Positions 16,666 to 26,306 of a DNA stretch of 64,000 nucleotides are shown here, piece after piece. The stretch comes from Streptomyces sp. LHD-70. Lineage in GTDB: Bacteria > Actinomycetota > Actinomycetes > Streptomycetales > Streptomycetaceae. The DNA lies in contig NZ_JAVIFW010000009.1 in NCBI RefSeq assembly GCF_031157275.1, forward strand, positions 248,001 through 312,000, written 5' to 3'. The notes beneath the pieces are model-generated. The model did not search any database, was not told the DNA's origin, and was given only the letters and a program-made list of their open reading frames with translations. The position numbers and the translations under genes were made by a program. Every line of letters starts with the position of its first letter. Position 1 is the stretch's first letter.

Positions 16666-18354
16666 ATGCGCAACCTCTGGCGAGCCGGCCTGGAAGGCAC
16701 CTGCGGCGGACTCCTGGTCCTGGGCACCTTCTCAGTCGCGAACGGCCTCGGCGACGCCCTCGACCCCAACCTCCTCATCCTGCTCGTCCTCTGCGCCCTC
16801 ACCCTGCTCGTCGTGCGACGCCGATACCCGCTGACGAGCGGACTCGGGCTCGCCGCGCTCATGGGGGTGCTGCCCGCCGTCGGGCTGCTCACCGGCATCG
16901 CCGCGTACACCGCGACCCGGCAGCTGACGGTGGCCCGGCGCCGCACCGTGCTGCTGCTCGGAGGCACGGTCCTCCCGATCGTCAGCTGCGGGCTCACCGC
17001 CCCGTACACCGACGTCGGCCCGCACATCTTCGGCGTCGCGCTCGGCGCGGTCCTCGCCGCGACGACCGTGCTCGTACCCGGGCTCGTGGGCGCCGCCGCG
17101 GGCCAGCAGGACCGGCTGCTGCTCGCGCTGCGGGAGCGGACCGCCGCCGCCGAGGAGGCCGAGCGGCAGGCCGACAGCGCGTCCCGGATCCACGAACGCT
17201 CCCGGATCGCCGCCGAGATGCACGACCTCGTCGGCCACCGGCTCAGCCTCATCTCGCTGCACGCGGGCGGCCTGGAGCTGGCACTGCAGAAGCAGGCGCC
17301 CGACCTGCAGAGCGAGGCCGCCCTGGTGCGCGGCGCCACGCGGGACGCGATGCGGGAGCTGCGCGAAGTCCTCGGCGTGCTCGGCCCGTTGGGGCGCGAC
17401 ACCGGCACCGAAGCGCTCACCGACGCCACCGGCACCCGCGCCGACATCGAGGCCCTGGTCGAGGAGTCGCGCGGCGGCGGCGTCCTCGTCGACCTGAACT
17501 GGTCGGGACCCGACCTCGACCGCCGCGAGGCCCGGGTGCGCCGCGCCGTGCACCGCGTGGTGCGCGAGTCGCTGACCAACGTGCACCGGTACGCCGCCGG
17601 GGCCCGCGTCGACGTGACGGTCACGCACGACGAGCAGCGGGTGCGGATCACGGTGCGCAACGGCGTACCGCCCACCGGCGCCGCACCCCCGGCCGCGCCG
17701 GTCGGCACCGGGCGCGGGCTGACCGGCCTGCGGGAGCGGGTCGCGCTGCTCGGCGGCACCCTTGCGGCGGGCCCGACCCCGGCCGGCGGCTTCGAGGTGG
17801 CGGCGGACCTGCCCGCCGAGCCGGAGACGGTCCCGGAGACGGGCACACCGGCGGAGCCCACGGCCGCCCACGTGCCCGAAGCGGCGTCCGGGCGCAGCCT
17901 GTCCGGGATGCAGCGGCGGCTCGCGGACGCGGCGACCGGGCTGCTCGGCCTCGCGGGCGTCGGCGTGATGATGCTGTTCGGGATGGTCCTCGTCGACCAG
18001 GCCAGGCCCGGCCAGAACTACGAGCCCCCACAGGAGCCCCGTCTCGGCATGAGCCGCGCCGAGGTGCAAAACGCCCTGTACGGCGAGGGCGACGAGGCCC
18101 GCGCGGCGGCCTTCGGACGCGAACCGCCCCGGCCGAAGTCGGCGACCAGCTGCATGTATCCGTTCACGGGCAACGATCCGAAGCACCGCGAGGAGGGCGA
18201 GATGGAGCTCGTCCGCTACTGCTTCACCGACGACACGCTCACGGCCATCGACCGGTTCACGGTGCCGCTGGTCACCGAGCCGACGGACACTCCGTCGCCC
18301 ACCGCGCCCACCGCGCCCACCGCGCCCACCGACCTCCAGGAGCAGCAGCCATGA
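16666..18354 (+). CDS. Sensor histidine kinase with extra C-terminal membrane and exported domain
   Basis: 562 residues. Four to five N-terminal membrane helices (about 10-150) lead to a HisKA_3 domain with phospho-acceptor His186 (IAAEMHDLVGHRLSL) and an ATPase domain ending about residue 385 (GRGLTGLRERVALLGG). Unlike ordinary NarL-type kinases, a Pro/Glu linker, a further membrane helix (about residues 425-445) and about 115 residues follow. That segment has two cysteines (SCMYPF, RYCFTD) and a PTAPTAPT tail. The last domain should face outside and may sense or signal. Coupled by ATGA to its regulator and upstream of an ABC exporter it may control. Confidence 0.85.
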   Translation: MRNLWRAGLEGTCGGLLVLGTFSVANGLGDALDPNLLILLVLCALTLLVVRRRYPLTSGLGLAALMGVLPAVGLLTGIAAYTATRQLTVARRRTVLLLGGTVLPIVSCGLTAPYTDVGPHIFGVALGAVLAATTVLVPGLVGAAAGQQDRLLLALRERTAAAEEAERQADSASRIHERSRIAAEMHDLVGHRLSLISLHAGGLELALQKQAPDLQSEAALVRGATRDAMRELREVLGVLGPLGRDTGTEALTDATGTRADIEALVEESRGGGVLVDLNWSGPDLDRREARVRRAVHRVVRESLTNVHRYAAGARVDVTVTHDEQRVRITVRNGVPPTGAAPPAAPVGTGRGLTGLRERVALLGGTLAAGPTPAGGFEVAADLPAEPETVPETGTPAEPTAAHVPEAASGRSLSGMQRRLADAATGLLGLAGVGVMMLFGMVLVDQARPGQNYEPPQEPRLGMSRAEVQNALYGEGDEARAAAFGREPPRPKSATSCMYPFTGNDPKHREEGEMELVRYCFTDDTLTAIDRFTVPLVTEPTDTPSPTAPTAPTAPTDLQEQQP

Positions 18355-19046
18355 CCGACACCGCCCCCGGCCCCGCCCCCGGCCCCGTGAACACCGTCCG
18401 CCTGCTCCTCGCCGACGACGAGGAGATGATCCGGCACGGCGTACGCCTGATCCTGCGGCACGCGGACGGCATCGACGTCGTCGGGGAGGCGGCGAACGGC
18501 GACGAGGCCGTGCGGCTCGCGGCCGAACTCCGGCCGGACGTCGCCCTGGTGGACGTCCGTATGCCGGTGAGGGACGGGCTCGCGGCGATCGAGCCGCTGC
18601 TCGCCCTGGACCCGGCGCCGCGCGTCGTCATGCTCACCACGTTCGGCGACGAGGACAACGTGACGCGCGCCCTGCACGCCGGCGCCACCGGCTTCCTGCT
18701 CAAGGACGTGGGCCCGCAGGAGCTCATCAACGCGGTCCGCGCGGCGGCGGCCGGTGACGCGGTCCTCTCGCCCGGCGTCACCGGCACCGTCATCCGCCGG
18801 ATGCTGCAGGGCGGCACCCGGCCCGGAACCGACGACCAGGGCGGACGCCTGAAAAACCTCACCGACCGCGAGCGCGAGGTCCTCGTGATGCTCGGACGCG
18901 GCCTCGCCAACCTGGAGATCGGCCGGCTGCTCGGCATCGGGGTGGGCACGGTGAAGACCCACGTGGGGTCGATCCTGGAGAAGACGGGCTGCGGGAGCCG
19001 CGTGCAGGCAGCGGTCCTGGCCCACCGGGCGGGCCTCGTCGACTGA
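18351..19046 (+). CDS. NarL/LuxR response regulator
   Basis: 231 residues. The receiver has acidic pair Asp22/Asp23, phospho-site Asp68 (VALVDVRMP), and switch residues in MLTTFGDED and GFLLKDVG. A LuxR helix-turn-helix follows (LTDREREVLVMLGRGLANLEIG, TVKTHVGSILEKTG). The helix GRLLGIGVGTVK differs from the usual ISEATVK pattern at one or two positions. Translationally coupled with the kinase (ATGA). The ABC transporter starts about 215 bp downstream and is the obvious target. Confidence 0.9.
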   Translation: MTDTAPGPAPGPVNTVRLLLADDEEMIRHGVRLILRHADGIDVVGEAANGDEAVRLAAELRPDVALVDVRMPVRDGLAAIEPLLALDPAPRVVMLTTFGDEDNVTRALHAGATGFLLKDVGPQELINAVRAAAAGDAVLSPGVTGTVIRRMLQGGTRPGTDDQGGRLKNLTDREREVLVMLGRGLANLEIGRLLGIGVGTVKTHVGSILEKTGCGSRVQAAVLAHRAGLVD

Positions 19047-19262
19047 CGCCAACTCCCCCACCAAAAAGCCCACTTGGGGTTCACCCAAGTTCCGGCCTCT
19101 GCCACAAGTAAGACCCCGAGTCCGTCCCGAGGACTACCCCTCCTCCTTCCGCCCGACTTCCGGCAGGGCCCGTATTCACGCCCTGAGACCTACGGAACGG
19201 CCGCGGCGCGCGCCGAGCATGGAGCGAAACCCGATAACGCCCCACGTTCCCAGGAGAGCGCC

Positions 19263-20032
<770 letters not shown>

Positions 20033-20048
<16 letters not shown>

Positions 20049-20112
20049 GGGCCGGACGAGCTGAGCCCGCGCCCCGTCACCCGTACGCCTTCGAAACCCG
20101 TACGCCTTCGAA
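20033..20112. repeat. Two successive perfect tandem duplications between ABC genes
   Basis: GGGCCGGACGAGCTGA occurs at 20033-20048 and again at 20049-20064; the first copy ends in the ATPase stop codon. Then ACCCGTACGCCTTCGAA occurs at 20079-20095 and 20096-20112. Both duplications are exact and adjacent, 16 and 17 bp. Confidence 0.9.
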
Positions 20113-20128
20113 CCCCTGGACCGCCTCC

Positions 20129-22702
20129 ATGCTGCGAACAGCCCTGCGCAACGTCCTCGCGCACAAAGCCCGGCTGGTCATGACCGCGCTCGCGGTGATG
20201 CTCGGCGTCGCCTTCGTCTCCGGCACGCTCGTCTTCGGCGACACCGTCACCACCGCGCTCCGCGCCGCCTCCACCAAGAACCTGAAGGACGTCGACGTCT
20301 CCGTGGCGGCCGAGTACCTGCCCGGCGACGGCCCGTACGACGAGCACCGCACCACCCGCCTCGACGGCAAGCTCGCCGACCGCGTCCGCGAGCTGCCCGG
20401 CGTGGCCTCCGTACGGGCCGGGGTGGGCGGCAGCGCCACCCTCGCCGGGAAGGACGGCACGCCCGTCAACGCCGACAACTCCTGGCAGAACCTCGCCGCC
20501 AACTACGTACCGGGACCGGACGGCAAGGACCCGCGGCTGCCGCTCGTGAGCGGCCGCGCGCCCTCCGGCAAGGGCGAGTTGGCGCTCGACGCGAAGACCG
20601 CCGAGAAGGCCGGATACCGGATCGGTGACACCGTACGGTTCGCCACGACCGGGCCCGCCTTCACCAAGAAGCTGGTCGGCACCGTCCGTACCGACGATCC
20701 GCGCGTCACCGCGGGCGGCACCCTCACCGTGTTCGACACCCGCACCGCGCAGGGCCTGTTCCTGACCCCGGGCCACTTCGACGACTTCTCCGTGACGGCC
20801 GAGCCCGGCACCGACCAGGCCGCCCTGACCGCGAAGATCAGCACCCTGCTGCCGGAGGAAGGCGCGAGCGCGACCAGCGGGGCCGAGCTGGCCGCGCTCC
20901 AGTCCGAGCAGTCGGAGCAGTCCACCGAGGCGATGACCAAGATGCTCCTGGTGTTCGCCGGGATCGCCCTGTTCGTGGGCGTGTTCATCATCGCCAACAC
21001 GTTCACGATGCTGATCGCCCAGCGCAGCCGCGAGATCGCCCTGATGCGCGCCGTGGGCGCCTCGCGCCGGCAGGTCGTCCGCTCCGTCCTGATCGAGGCG
21101 GGGCTGCTCGGACTCGGCGCGTCCGCCGCCGGGTTCGCCCTCGGCCTCGGCATCGCCGCGGGCCTGCGCCCGCTCCTGAACGCGGGCGGCGCGGGCCTGC
21201 CCGAAGGGCCGCTGGTCGTCGGTGCGGGCGCACTGCTGTGGTCCCTGATCGTGGGCGTCCTCGTCACGGTCCTCGCCGCCTGGCTGCCGTCCCGCAAGGC
21301 CGCGAAGATCGCCCCGGTCGAGGCGCTCTCCACGGTGGACGCGGCAACTCCCCTACGCGGCATGGTCGTACGCAACATCCTCGGCGGACTGCTCACCGGC
21401 GCGGGCGTCCTGGTGATGCTGTACGTGTCGACGCTCGACGATGGCGACGAGACGAACCTGATGATCGCCATGCTCGGCTCGTTCCTCACCCTGACCGGCA
21501 TGATCGTGCTCGCCCCGCTGCTCTCGCGGCCGCTGGTGTCGCTCGCGGGCCGGGTCACGACGCGGGTGTTCGGCGTGAGCGGCAAGCTCGCCAAGGAGAA
21601 CGCGCTGCGCAACCCGCGCCGTACCGCCGCGACCGCCTCGGCCCTGATGATCGGCCTGACCCTGATCACCGGCCTGACGGTCGCCGGCCACTCGGTCGAC
21701 CGGGCCGTGAAGCAGGCGGCCGTCCAGGGCCTGACCGCCGACTACTCCCTCTCCAACTCCGCGTATCTGGGCCTGGATCCGAAGCTCGGCGAGAAGGTCG
21801 CCGACGTCCCGGGCGTCGCCGCGGCCACCCCCGTCGCCTCGGCCGGGGTCACGCTGGACGGGGAGTACGCGATGGTCTCCGGCGTCGACCCGAAGCAGCT
21901 CGGCAAGGTCGCGTCCTTGCAGTTCGCCTCCGGCTCGGCGGACGAGCTGGGCCCCGGCAAGGTCGCGATCTCCACGACCCTCGCGAAGCGCACCGGCCTC
22001 GGCGTCGGGGACCGCATGGACGGCGAGTTCACCCCGGACGGCTCGGAGAAGGCCGAGCACAAGCAGCTCAGGGTGGTCGGCGTCTACCAGGAGAACCAGG
22101 TCGTGGACAGCGCCGTCGCGAGTATCCGGGACGTACTCCCGTACGCGATGGGCGGCACGTACGACTCCGTCCTCGTCAAGGCCGAACCGGGCAAGGCCAC
22201 CGGCCTCGACCGCGACCTCCGCGAGGCCCTCGGCAACAGCCCGCTGCTGAAGGTGCAGAGCCAGGAACAGCTCACGAAGGAGGAGTCCGGCGCGATCGAC
22301 GTGATGCTCAACATGATGTACGGGCTGCTCGGCATGGCCGTCGTCATCGCGGTCCTCGGCGTGATCAACACCCTGGCCATGTCGGTCTTCGAGCGCACCC
22401 GCGAGATCGGCATGCTCCGCGCGATCGGCCTCGACCGCAAGGGCGTCCGGCAGATGGTCCGCCTCGAATCGGTGGTGATCTCCGTCTTCGGCGCGCTCCT
22501 CGGCATCGGCACGGGCGTCTTCCTCGCCTGGGCGGGCGGCAGCCTCACCGCCGCGGGCCTGCCCGACTACACGACGACCCTGCCGTGGGACCGCCTGTCC
22601 CTGTTCCTGGCCCTGGCCCTCGTGATCGGCGTACTGGCGGCGATCTGGCCGGCCCGCAGGGCGGCTCGCCTGAACATGCTGGGGGCGATCAACGCGCAGT
22701 GA
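20129..22702 (+). CDS. ABC transporter permease with two FtsX domains
   Basis: 857 residues. A signal-anchor-like first helix (residues 18-40) is followed by a 220-residue extracytoplasmic MacB_PCD-type domain and three membrane helices forming the first FtsX domain (about residues 270-400, IALMRAVGASRRQVVRS). A second half repeats this (MFGVxGKLAKENALRNPRRT, then VFERTREIGMLRAIGLDRKGVRQM). Such duplicated permeases pair with LolD-like ATPases and often sense or expel peptide antibiotics or lipids. Gene overlap is absent, but the operon with the ATPase is clear. Confidence 0.92.
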   Translation: MLRTALRNVLAHKARLVMTALAVMLGVAFVSGTLVFGDTVTTALRAASTKNLKDVDVSVAAEYLPGDGPYDEHRTTRLDGKLADRVRELPGVASVRAGVGGSATLAGKDGTPVNADNSWQNLAANYVPGPDGKDPRLPLVSGRAPSGKGELALDAKTAEKAGYRIGDTVRFATTGPAFTKKLVGTVRTDDPRVTAGGTLTVFDTRTAQGLFLTPGHFDDFSVTAEPGTDQAALTAKISTLLPEEGASATSGAELAALQSEQSEQSTEAMTKMLLVFAGIALFVGVFIIANTFTMLIAQRSREIALMRAVGASRRQVVRSVLIEAGLLGLGASAAGFALGLGIAAGLRPLLNAGGAGLPEGPLVVGAGALLWSLIVGVLVTVLAAWLPSRKAAKIAPVEALSTVDAATPLRGMVVRNILGGLLTGAGVLVMLYVSTLDDGDETNLMIAMLGSFLTLTGMIVLAPLLSRPLVSLAGRVTTRVFGVSGKLAKENALRNPRRTAATASALMIGLTLITGLTVAGHSVDRAVKQAAVQGLTADYSLSNSAYLGLDPKLGEKVADVPGVAAATPVASAGVTLDGEYAMVSGVDPKQLGKVASLQFASGSADELGPGKVAISTTLAKRTGLGVGDRMDGEFTPDGSEKAEHKQLRVVGVYQENQVVDSAVASIRDVLPYAMGGTYDSVLVKAEPGKATGLDRDLREALGNSPLLKVQSQEQLTKEESGAIDVMLNMMYGLLGMAVVIAVLGVINTLAMSVFERTREIGMLRAIGLDRKGVRQMVRLESVVISVFGALLGIGTGVFLAWAGGSLTAAGLPDYTTTLPWDRLSLFLALALVIGVLAAIWPARRAARLNMLGAINAQ

Positions 22703-22783
22703 GGGATGGGGGGTTGCCCGGCGCTCACCGCCTTTCCGGCGTGGCGCCGGGCCCGTACCCGACGGACTGTCTAGAACGTCGGG

Positions 22784-23236
22784 ATGTGTCATTACTGCGG
22801 CTGCCGCGAGATCCCCCTGATCAAGGAGTTCATCGCCGAACACGAGAGGGTGACGGACGCGGCCGGCGACGCGCTCCGCGCCCTGGAGCGCGGCGACACC
22901 GCCCACGCCGCCGATCTCGTCGACTTCATGGCCCGCGAGCTGGGCGCACACTGGCGGGGCGAGGAGAACGGCCTGTTCCGGGTGATGCGTACGGATCCGG
23001 AGTACGCGGACTACATCGAGGCCCTGGAGCGGGAGCACCGCGAACTCGCCGCCCTGCTGCCCGTACTCGACCTGACCGATCCCGCCGACGTCCGCACCCT
23101 CGTCGAGGCCGTGGACGAGCTGCACCACCACATCGCGAAGGAGGAGGACGGCCTCTTCCCGGCCTCCCTCACCGCGCTCGACGGCGACGAGTGGAACATC
23201 TCGATGGCGGCCTGGCGCGAGGCCCACCCGACGTGA
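22784..23236 (+). CDS. Hemerythrin-domain protein with N-terminal CxxCxC
   Basis: 150 residues. Histidines and acidic residues in EHERV, LGAHWRGEENGLF, EREHREL and LHHHIAKEEDGLFP fit the four-helix HHE di-iron fold, which binds oxygen, nitric oxide or iron. The first seven residues (MCHYCGC) give a cysteine cluster that could hold a metal or thiol-disulfide switch. Starts at an ATG about 80 bp after the permease, so it could be in the same transcript. Role most likely oxygen or redox response. Confidence 0.85.
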   Translation: MCHYCGCREIPLIKEFIAEHERVTDAAGDALRALERGDTAHAADLVDFMARELGAHWRGEENGLFRVMRTDPEYADYIEALEREHRELAALLPVLDLTDPADVRTLVEAVDELHHHIAKEEDGLFPASLTALDGDEWNISMAAWREAHPT

Positions 23237-23309
23237 GGGCCCAGGTGACGTGAGCGCCCGCGGGCCTCCCGCTGCGGCCCCCGCCCTGTCACGCTCCCTC
23301 CATGGACAA

Positions 23310-23425
23310 GGACTTGAGCGCGGGCACGGGCACGGGCACGGGCACGGGCGGTCGTGGGGACGGGGACAGGGGCGGGGACAGTCGTGGGGACGGGGACGGG
23401 GGCGGGGAGGGTCGCGGGGACAAGG
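23310..23425. repeat. Gly-codon-like low-complexity GGGAC/GGCAC repeat
   Basis: Runs of ACGGGC and GGGGACGGGG repeat through about 115 bases before the small membrane protein gene. An open frame crosses it (Gly/Asp/Arg-rich), but it has no ribosome site at its start. I treat it as spacer repeat. Confidence 0.6.
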
Positions 23426-23454
23426 GCCGGGAATCCCGCTGGGAGAAGGACACG

Positions 23455-23634
23455 ATGACGGTCGAGATCGCCTTCGCCCTCGTCACGGGCGCCGTCCTCG
23501 CCGTCCTGGTGTTCGCGGCGACGGCGGCCCTGTCCGACGCGAGGACCGGCGCGATCGCGGGCGCCCTCGCGGGCGTGTGGCGGGTGGTCCGCGTACTGCG
23601 GAGGTTCGACCGGGGGCGGGGGCTGGGGAGGTAG
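23455..23634 (+). CDS. Small membrane protein, 59 aa
   Basis: Starts at an ATG five bases after GGGAGAAGGA, the best ribosome site nearby, giving MTVEIAFALVTGAVLAVLVFA. One membrane helix (residues 4-28) is followed by a second weakly hydrophobic stretch and a very basic C-terminus (VRVLRRFDRGRGLGR). A longer frame beginning at 23302 would add a Gly/Asp-rich leader from repeat DNA and is less likely. No known family. Confidence 0.45.
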   Translation: MTVEIAFALVTGAVLAVLVFAATAALSDARTGAIAGALAGVWRVVRVLRRFDRGRGLGR

Positions 23635-23804
23635 GCCCCGGGGGGCCACTGCTGTCCGCGTGGACGGACACCACGGGTCACCCCAGGGCACCCCAGGGCT
23701 ATGAGGCTACGCAGGGCACCGCAATGGCCGAACTGGGCGGTGACGCCGGTGACCTTCTCCGCGCAGAGGCGGTTGACCTGGAAAAACACACCCAGGAGCC
23801 GCCC

Positions 23805-24296
23805 ATGCGCACCCTCGCCCGAGCAGCAGCCGCAGCCCTCACCACTGCCCTGCTCACCCTCGCCCCGACCGCCACCGCAGCCACCGCCACCACCGCCCCC
23901 GTTCCCGCCCCCAACCCCCAACTCGTCCAGGCGGCCGACCGGATCATGGCCCTGCCCGTCGAGCGCTTCATGACGGTGGAACGGACGCCCCCGTTCAACT
24001 GGACTACGGACGGCTGCTCGGTACCGGGCGGCATGGCCCCGTACATGAAGCTCTTCACCCCCGCCTGCACCCTCCACGACTTCGGCTACCGCAACTACGG
24101 CTCGCGGGCCGGCACCCTCGCGCTCGACCCGACACCCGCCCGCAAGGCGACCATCGACCTGCGCTTCCTGGAGGAGATGCAGCGCACCTGCGACCAGGAA
24201 CGCCCCGGCCCGATCCGCCACACCGCCTGCTACGGCGCGGCCCACACGTTCTACGACGCGGTCCGGATCGGCGGCGACCGGTCCTTCTACGCGTAG
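23805..24296 (+). CDS. Secreted phospholipase A2
   Basis: 163 residues. Signal peptide through about residue 27, then a mature chain with the prokaryotic PLA2 motif CTLHDFGYRNYG. His91 and Asp92 are the catalytic pair, and DGCSVPGG supplies the calcium-site region. Four cysteines (DGCS, PACTL, RTCDQ, TACYG) can form the two disulfides known in the Streptomyces violaceoruber enzyme, whose mature size is near 122 residues. It would hydrolyse the sn-2 ester of phospholipids outside the cell with calcium. CAGGAG precedes the ATG. Confidence 0.92.
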   Translation: MRTLARAAAAALTTALLTLAPTATAATATTAPVPAPNPQLVQAADRIMALPVERFMTVERTPPFNWTTDGCSVPGGMAPYMKLFTPACTLHDFGYRNYGSRAGTLALDPTPARKATIDLRFLEEMQRTCDQERPGPIRHTACYGAAHTFYDAVRIGGDRSFYA

Positions 24297-24428
24297 CCCC
24301 GCACTGGCGCAAGCCGCGGGACGGCCCCGCAACGATCGGAGAGATACCCCTGCCGCTCCCCGTCCCGCGGCTTACGGTGGTGAGGCAGGGCAGATGCCGC
24401 CCAGGGGCCACGCACACCGGGAGCAGCG

Positions 24429-25109
24429 ATGCGTCCAACCCATCTCACCGCGGAGTCGGCCGACTACGTGAACGCCCGCGAGGAGCTGCGGCAGGCCGAG
24501 ATCGAGCTGATGCGGCACCGCGAACGCGTCGCCGACCTGCGCAGACGGCTGCCGCCCGGCCCGGTCGTCGAGGACTACGCGTTCGAGGAGGGCCCGGCCG
24601 ACCTGGAGGCCGGCGACGCCCCCGCCCGGACCGTACGCCTGAGCGACCTGTTCACACGGCCCGGCCGCGACCTCGTCGTCTACCACCTGATGTACGGCAA
24701 GAAGCAGACCGAGCCGTGCCCGATGTGCACGATGTGGTGCGACGGCTTCAACGGAGTGGCCCACCACCTCGCGCAGAACGTCGACTTCGCCGTCGTCGCC
24801 GCGGCCGCACTGCCCGCACTCCGCGCACACGCCCGCACCCGCCGGTGGACGAACCTCCGTCTGCTCAGCGCGGGGACCGGCACCTTCAAGTACGACCTGG
24901 GCAGCGAGGACGCCGACGGCGAACAGGACTCCACGGTCTCGGTGTTCACCCGCGACGCCGACGGCGCGGTACGCCACTTCTACTCGGCGCACCCCCGCCT
25001 CTCCGACACCATCGACGAGCGCGGCATCGACCTGCTCAGCCCCGTCTGGCACGTACTCGACCTCACCCGCGGCGGGCGCGGCGACTGGAACGCCGCGCTG
25101 AACTACTAG
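24429..25109 (+). CDS. DUF899 thioredoxin-like protein
   Basis: 226 residues. An N-terminal helical arm (REELRQAEIELMRHRERVADLRR) leads into a thioredoxin-fold core with YHLMYGKKQTEPCPMCTMWCDGFNG. The CPMC pair replaces the usual CxxC active site of thioredoxins, and a third Cys follows. Common in actinobacteria with no proven function; a disulfide or peroxide-related activity is plausible. Monocistronic, convergent with the small gene at 25136. Confidence 0.85.
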   Translation: MRPTHLTAESADYVNAREELRQAEIELMRHRERVADLRRRLPPGPVVEDYAFEEGPADLEAGDAPARTVRLSDLFTRPGRDLVVYHLMYGKKQTEPCPMCTMWCDGFNGVAHHLAQNVDFAVVAAAALPALRAHARTRRWTNLRLLSAGTGTFKYDLGSEDADGEQDSTVSVFTRDADGAVRHFYSAHPRLSDTIDERGIDLLSPVWHVLDLTRGGRGDWNAALNY

Positions 25110-25135
25110 GGGCGCCTCCCCACTCTCCCGGTACG

Positions 25136-25411
25136 TCAGAAGGCCCGCGGAGACATCAGCTCCTCGGTCCCGTCGATCACCGCCGTACAGCGCGGCACCC
25201 CCGGCCCCGGCAGGACCCGCACCCCGACAGGCCGCGAAGGCTCGTCGGCCAGCTCGCCGGAGAGCAGCAGGGGCCGGTGCCCGCGTGACTGCTGGTGATC
25301 TGTCACCTTGCCGTCCACCAGCAACTCGGCGATCACGCGGTGACTGTTGTGGACGTTCACGGTCACCGAATGGCCCGCGAAGTCGAGGTGGAAGTGGTGG
25401 TTCCGCGTCAT
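25136..25411 (-). CDS. Hypothetical protein, 91 aa
   Basis: Begins MTRNHHFHLDFAGHSVTVNVHN; I chose the ATG six bases after GGGAGAGG over the GTG one codon earlier. His-rich at the N-terminus, no signal or helix, a Pro-rich middle. No recognised family. Codon usage is typical of the genome, so probably real. Confidence 0.55.
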   Translation of the reverse strand: MTRNHHFHLDFAGHSVTVNVHNSHRVIAELLVDGKVTDHQQSRGHRPLLLSGELADEPSRPVGVRVLPGPGVPRCTAVIDGTEELMSPRAF

Positions 25412-25492
25412 CACACACCTCTCCCTGGTGCGCCGTCCGCCCTCGCCCGTGCACGGGGGGCTTCACCTTCAAGAATCACACACGCACGCAAA

Positions 25493-25524
25493 AAGGCCAG
25501 GTCACAGTGGAGTGACCTGGCCTT
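25493..25524 (-). terminator. Former terminator of tRNA-Thr
   Basis: A perfect 13-bp stem (AAGGCCAGGTCAC / GTGACCTGGCCTT) with a 6-nt loop, followed on the minus strand by TTTTTGCG. It stands next to the short copy of the tRNA 3' part, where the intact gene's terminator would have been before the island entered. Confidence 0.8.
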
Positions 25525-25530
25525 ACCCAG

Positions 25531-25573
25531 GAGCCCCCTGTCGGATTCGAACCGACGACCTACGCATTACAAG
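25531..25573. other. Attachment-site copy of the tRNA-Thr 3' end
   Basis: 43 bp identical to 27260-27302, covering the anticodon loop, T-arm and acceptor 3' strand. After base 25573 the sequence departs from tRNA, so this is a displaced att half and not a gene. Confidence 0.85.
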
Positions 25574-26007
25574 CGATCAAGCGACAAGATCCTCGATCAA
25601 GGCTCTACCTGCGACTTTCCAGCCTTGGCGTCGGTTCAGCACACCTGACCTGGTGTTATCCAGTCCCTTCCCGTCCCTCCGCGTCCCGCACCGTGAAGAT
25701 CCCTCTCGGGCAGTCCGGCCCAACAACGGCCAAACGAAGGGCCTCCGGCCGAACGCGGGCCGAACATTTCCGTCTGCGCGAGGGCTGTCGCGCCCGCGAA
25801 AGGGAGCCGCTTCCCGGTGTCGCAGGTGACGCGGTCGGCGGCGAACTCCGGGCCTACGCAGTGCCGTTCAGGCACACATCCCTTCCCTGCACCCCGCCAG
25901 GGCTCGGCAGCAGTGGGTGCGGGCAGGGCGTGCGGCCGCTACAGGCAAAGAGCTTCCCCACAGCATGAGGTATCGGAGTACCCTGAGATACCGGAGGTGG
26001 TTCAGGC
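25574..26007. other. Island left arm, no gene supported
   Basis: 434 bp with no convincing reading frame. It has short direct repeats (GATCAAG twice near 25576-25605), one GGCCAAAC and two GGCCGAAC motifs, and just before the antitoxin-like gene an AGGTATCGGAG / AGATACCGGAGG pair. The last has palindromic character (GGTATC...GATACC, 25970-25994) and could be the small gene's operator. Confidence 0.5.
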
Positions 26008-26298
26008 ATGACAGCGCAGCCTGCGGGTGCGAAGACTCGGACTTCGGCCCCATTGAAGGTGGATCTCGACACGGACCAGTTGATCACTCAGGGAGCGCAC
26101 TTCCTGGGGGTGACGAAGAAGGAACTGGTAGCGGACGCGGTGCGCATGTACGTGGAGCACCGGCGCGAGGAGATCCGGCAGGGTATGGCCGATTCGATGC
26201 GAGTCCTGGACGGCACCACGAAGGCGCGCGTCGCGCTGCTGACAGGGATCTCCGCCGAAGACATCGACCGGCTCGGCGGCATCGACGAGGAGAGGTAG
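26008..26298 (+). CDS. Ribbon-helix-helix/CopG-like small protein (antitoxin-like)
   Basis: 96 residues. LKVDLDTDQLITQGAHFLGVTKKELVADAVRMYVEHRREEI has the strand-helix-helix spacing of ribbon-helix-helix DNA-binding proteins, with an acidic tail. It ends 8 bp before the next gene's start, the usual arrangement of an antitoxin and its partner, and palindromic GGTATC/GATACC lies before it. A toxin-antitoxin role is inference. Some family members of this length near tRNA genes are plasmid partition-type regulators instead. Confidence 0.7.
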   Translation: MTAQPAGAKTRTSAPLKVDLDTDQLITQGAHFLGVTKKELVADAVRMYVEHRREEIRQGMADSMRVLDGTTKARVALLTGISAEDIDRLGGIDEER

Positions 26299-26306
26299 CA
26301 GGCTCC

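Noticed and set aside
23302..23454. Gly/Asp-rich leader of the small membrane protein
   Set aside because: It is encoded by repeat DNA and lacks a ribosome site; the inner ATG has one.
25531..25573. A second tRNA gene
   Set aside because: Only the 3' part is present; D-arm and 5' acceptor strand are missing.
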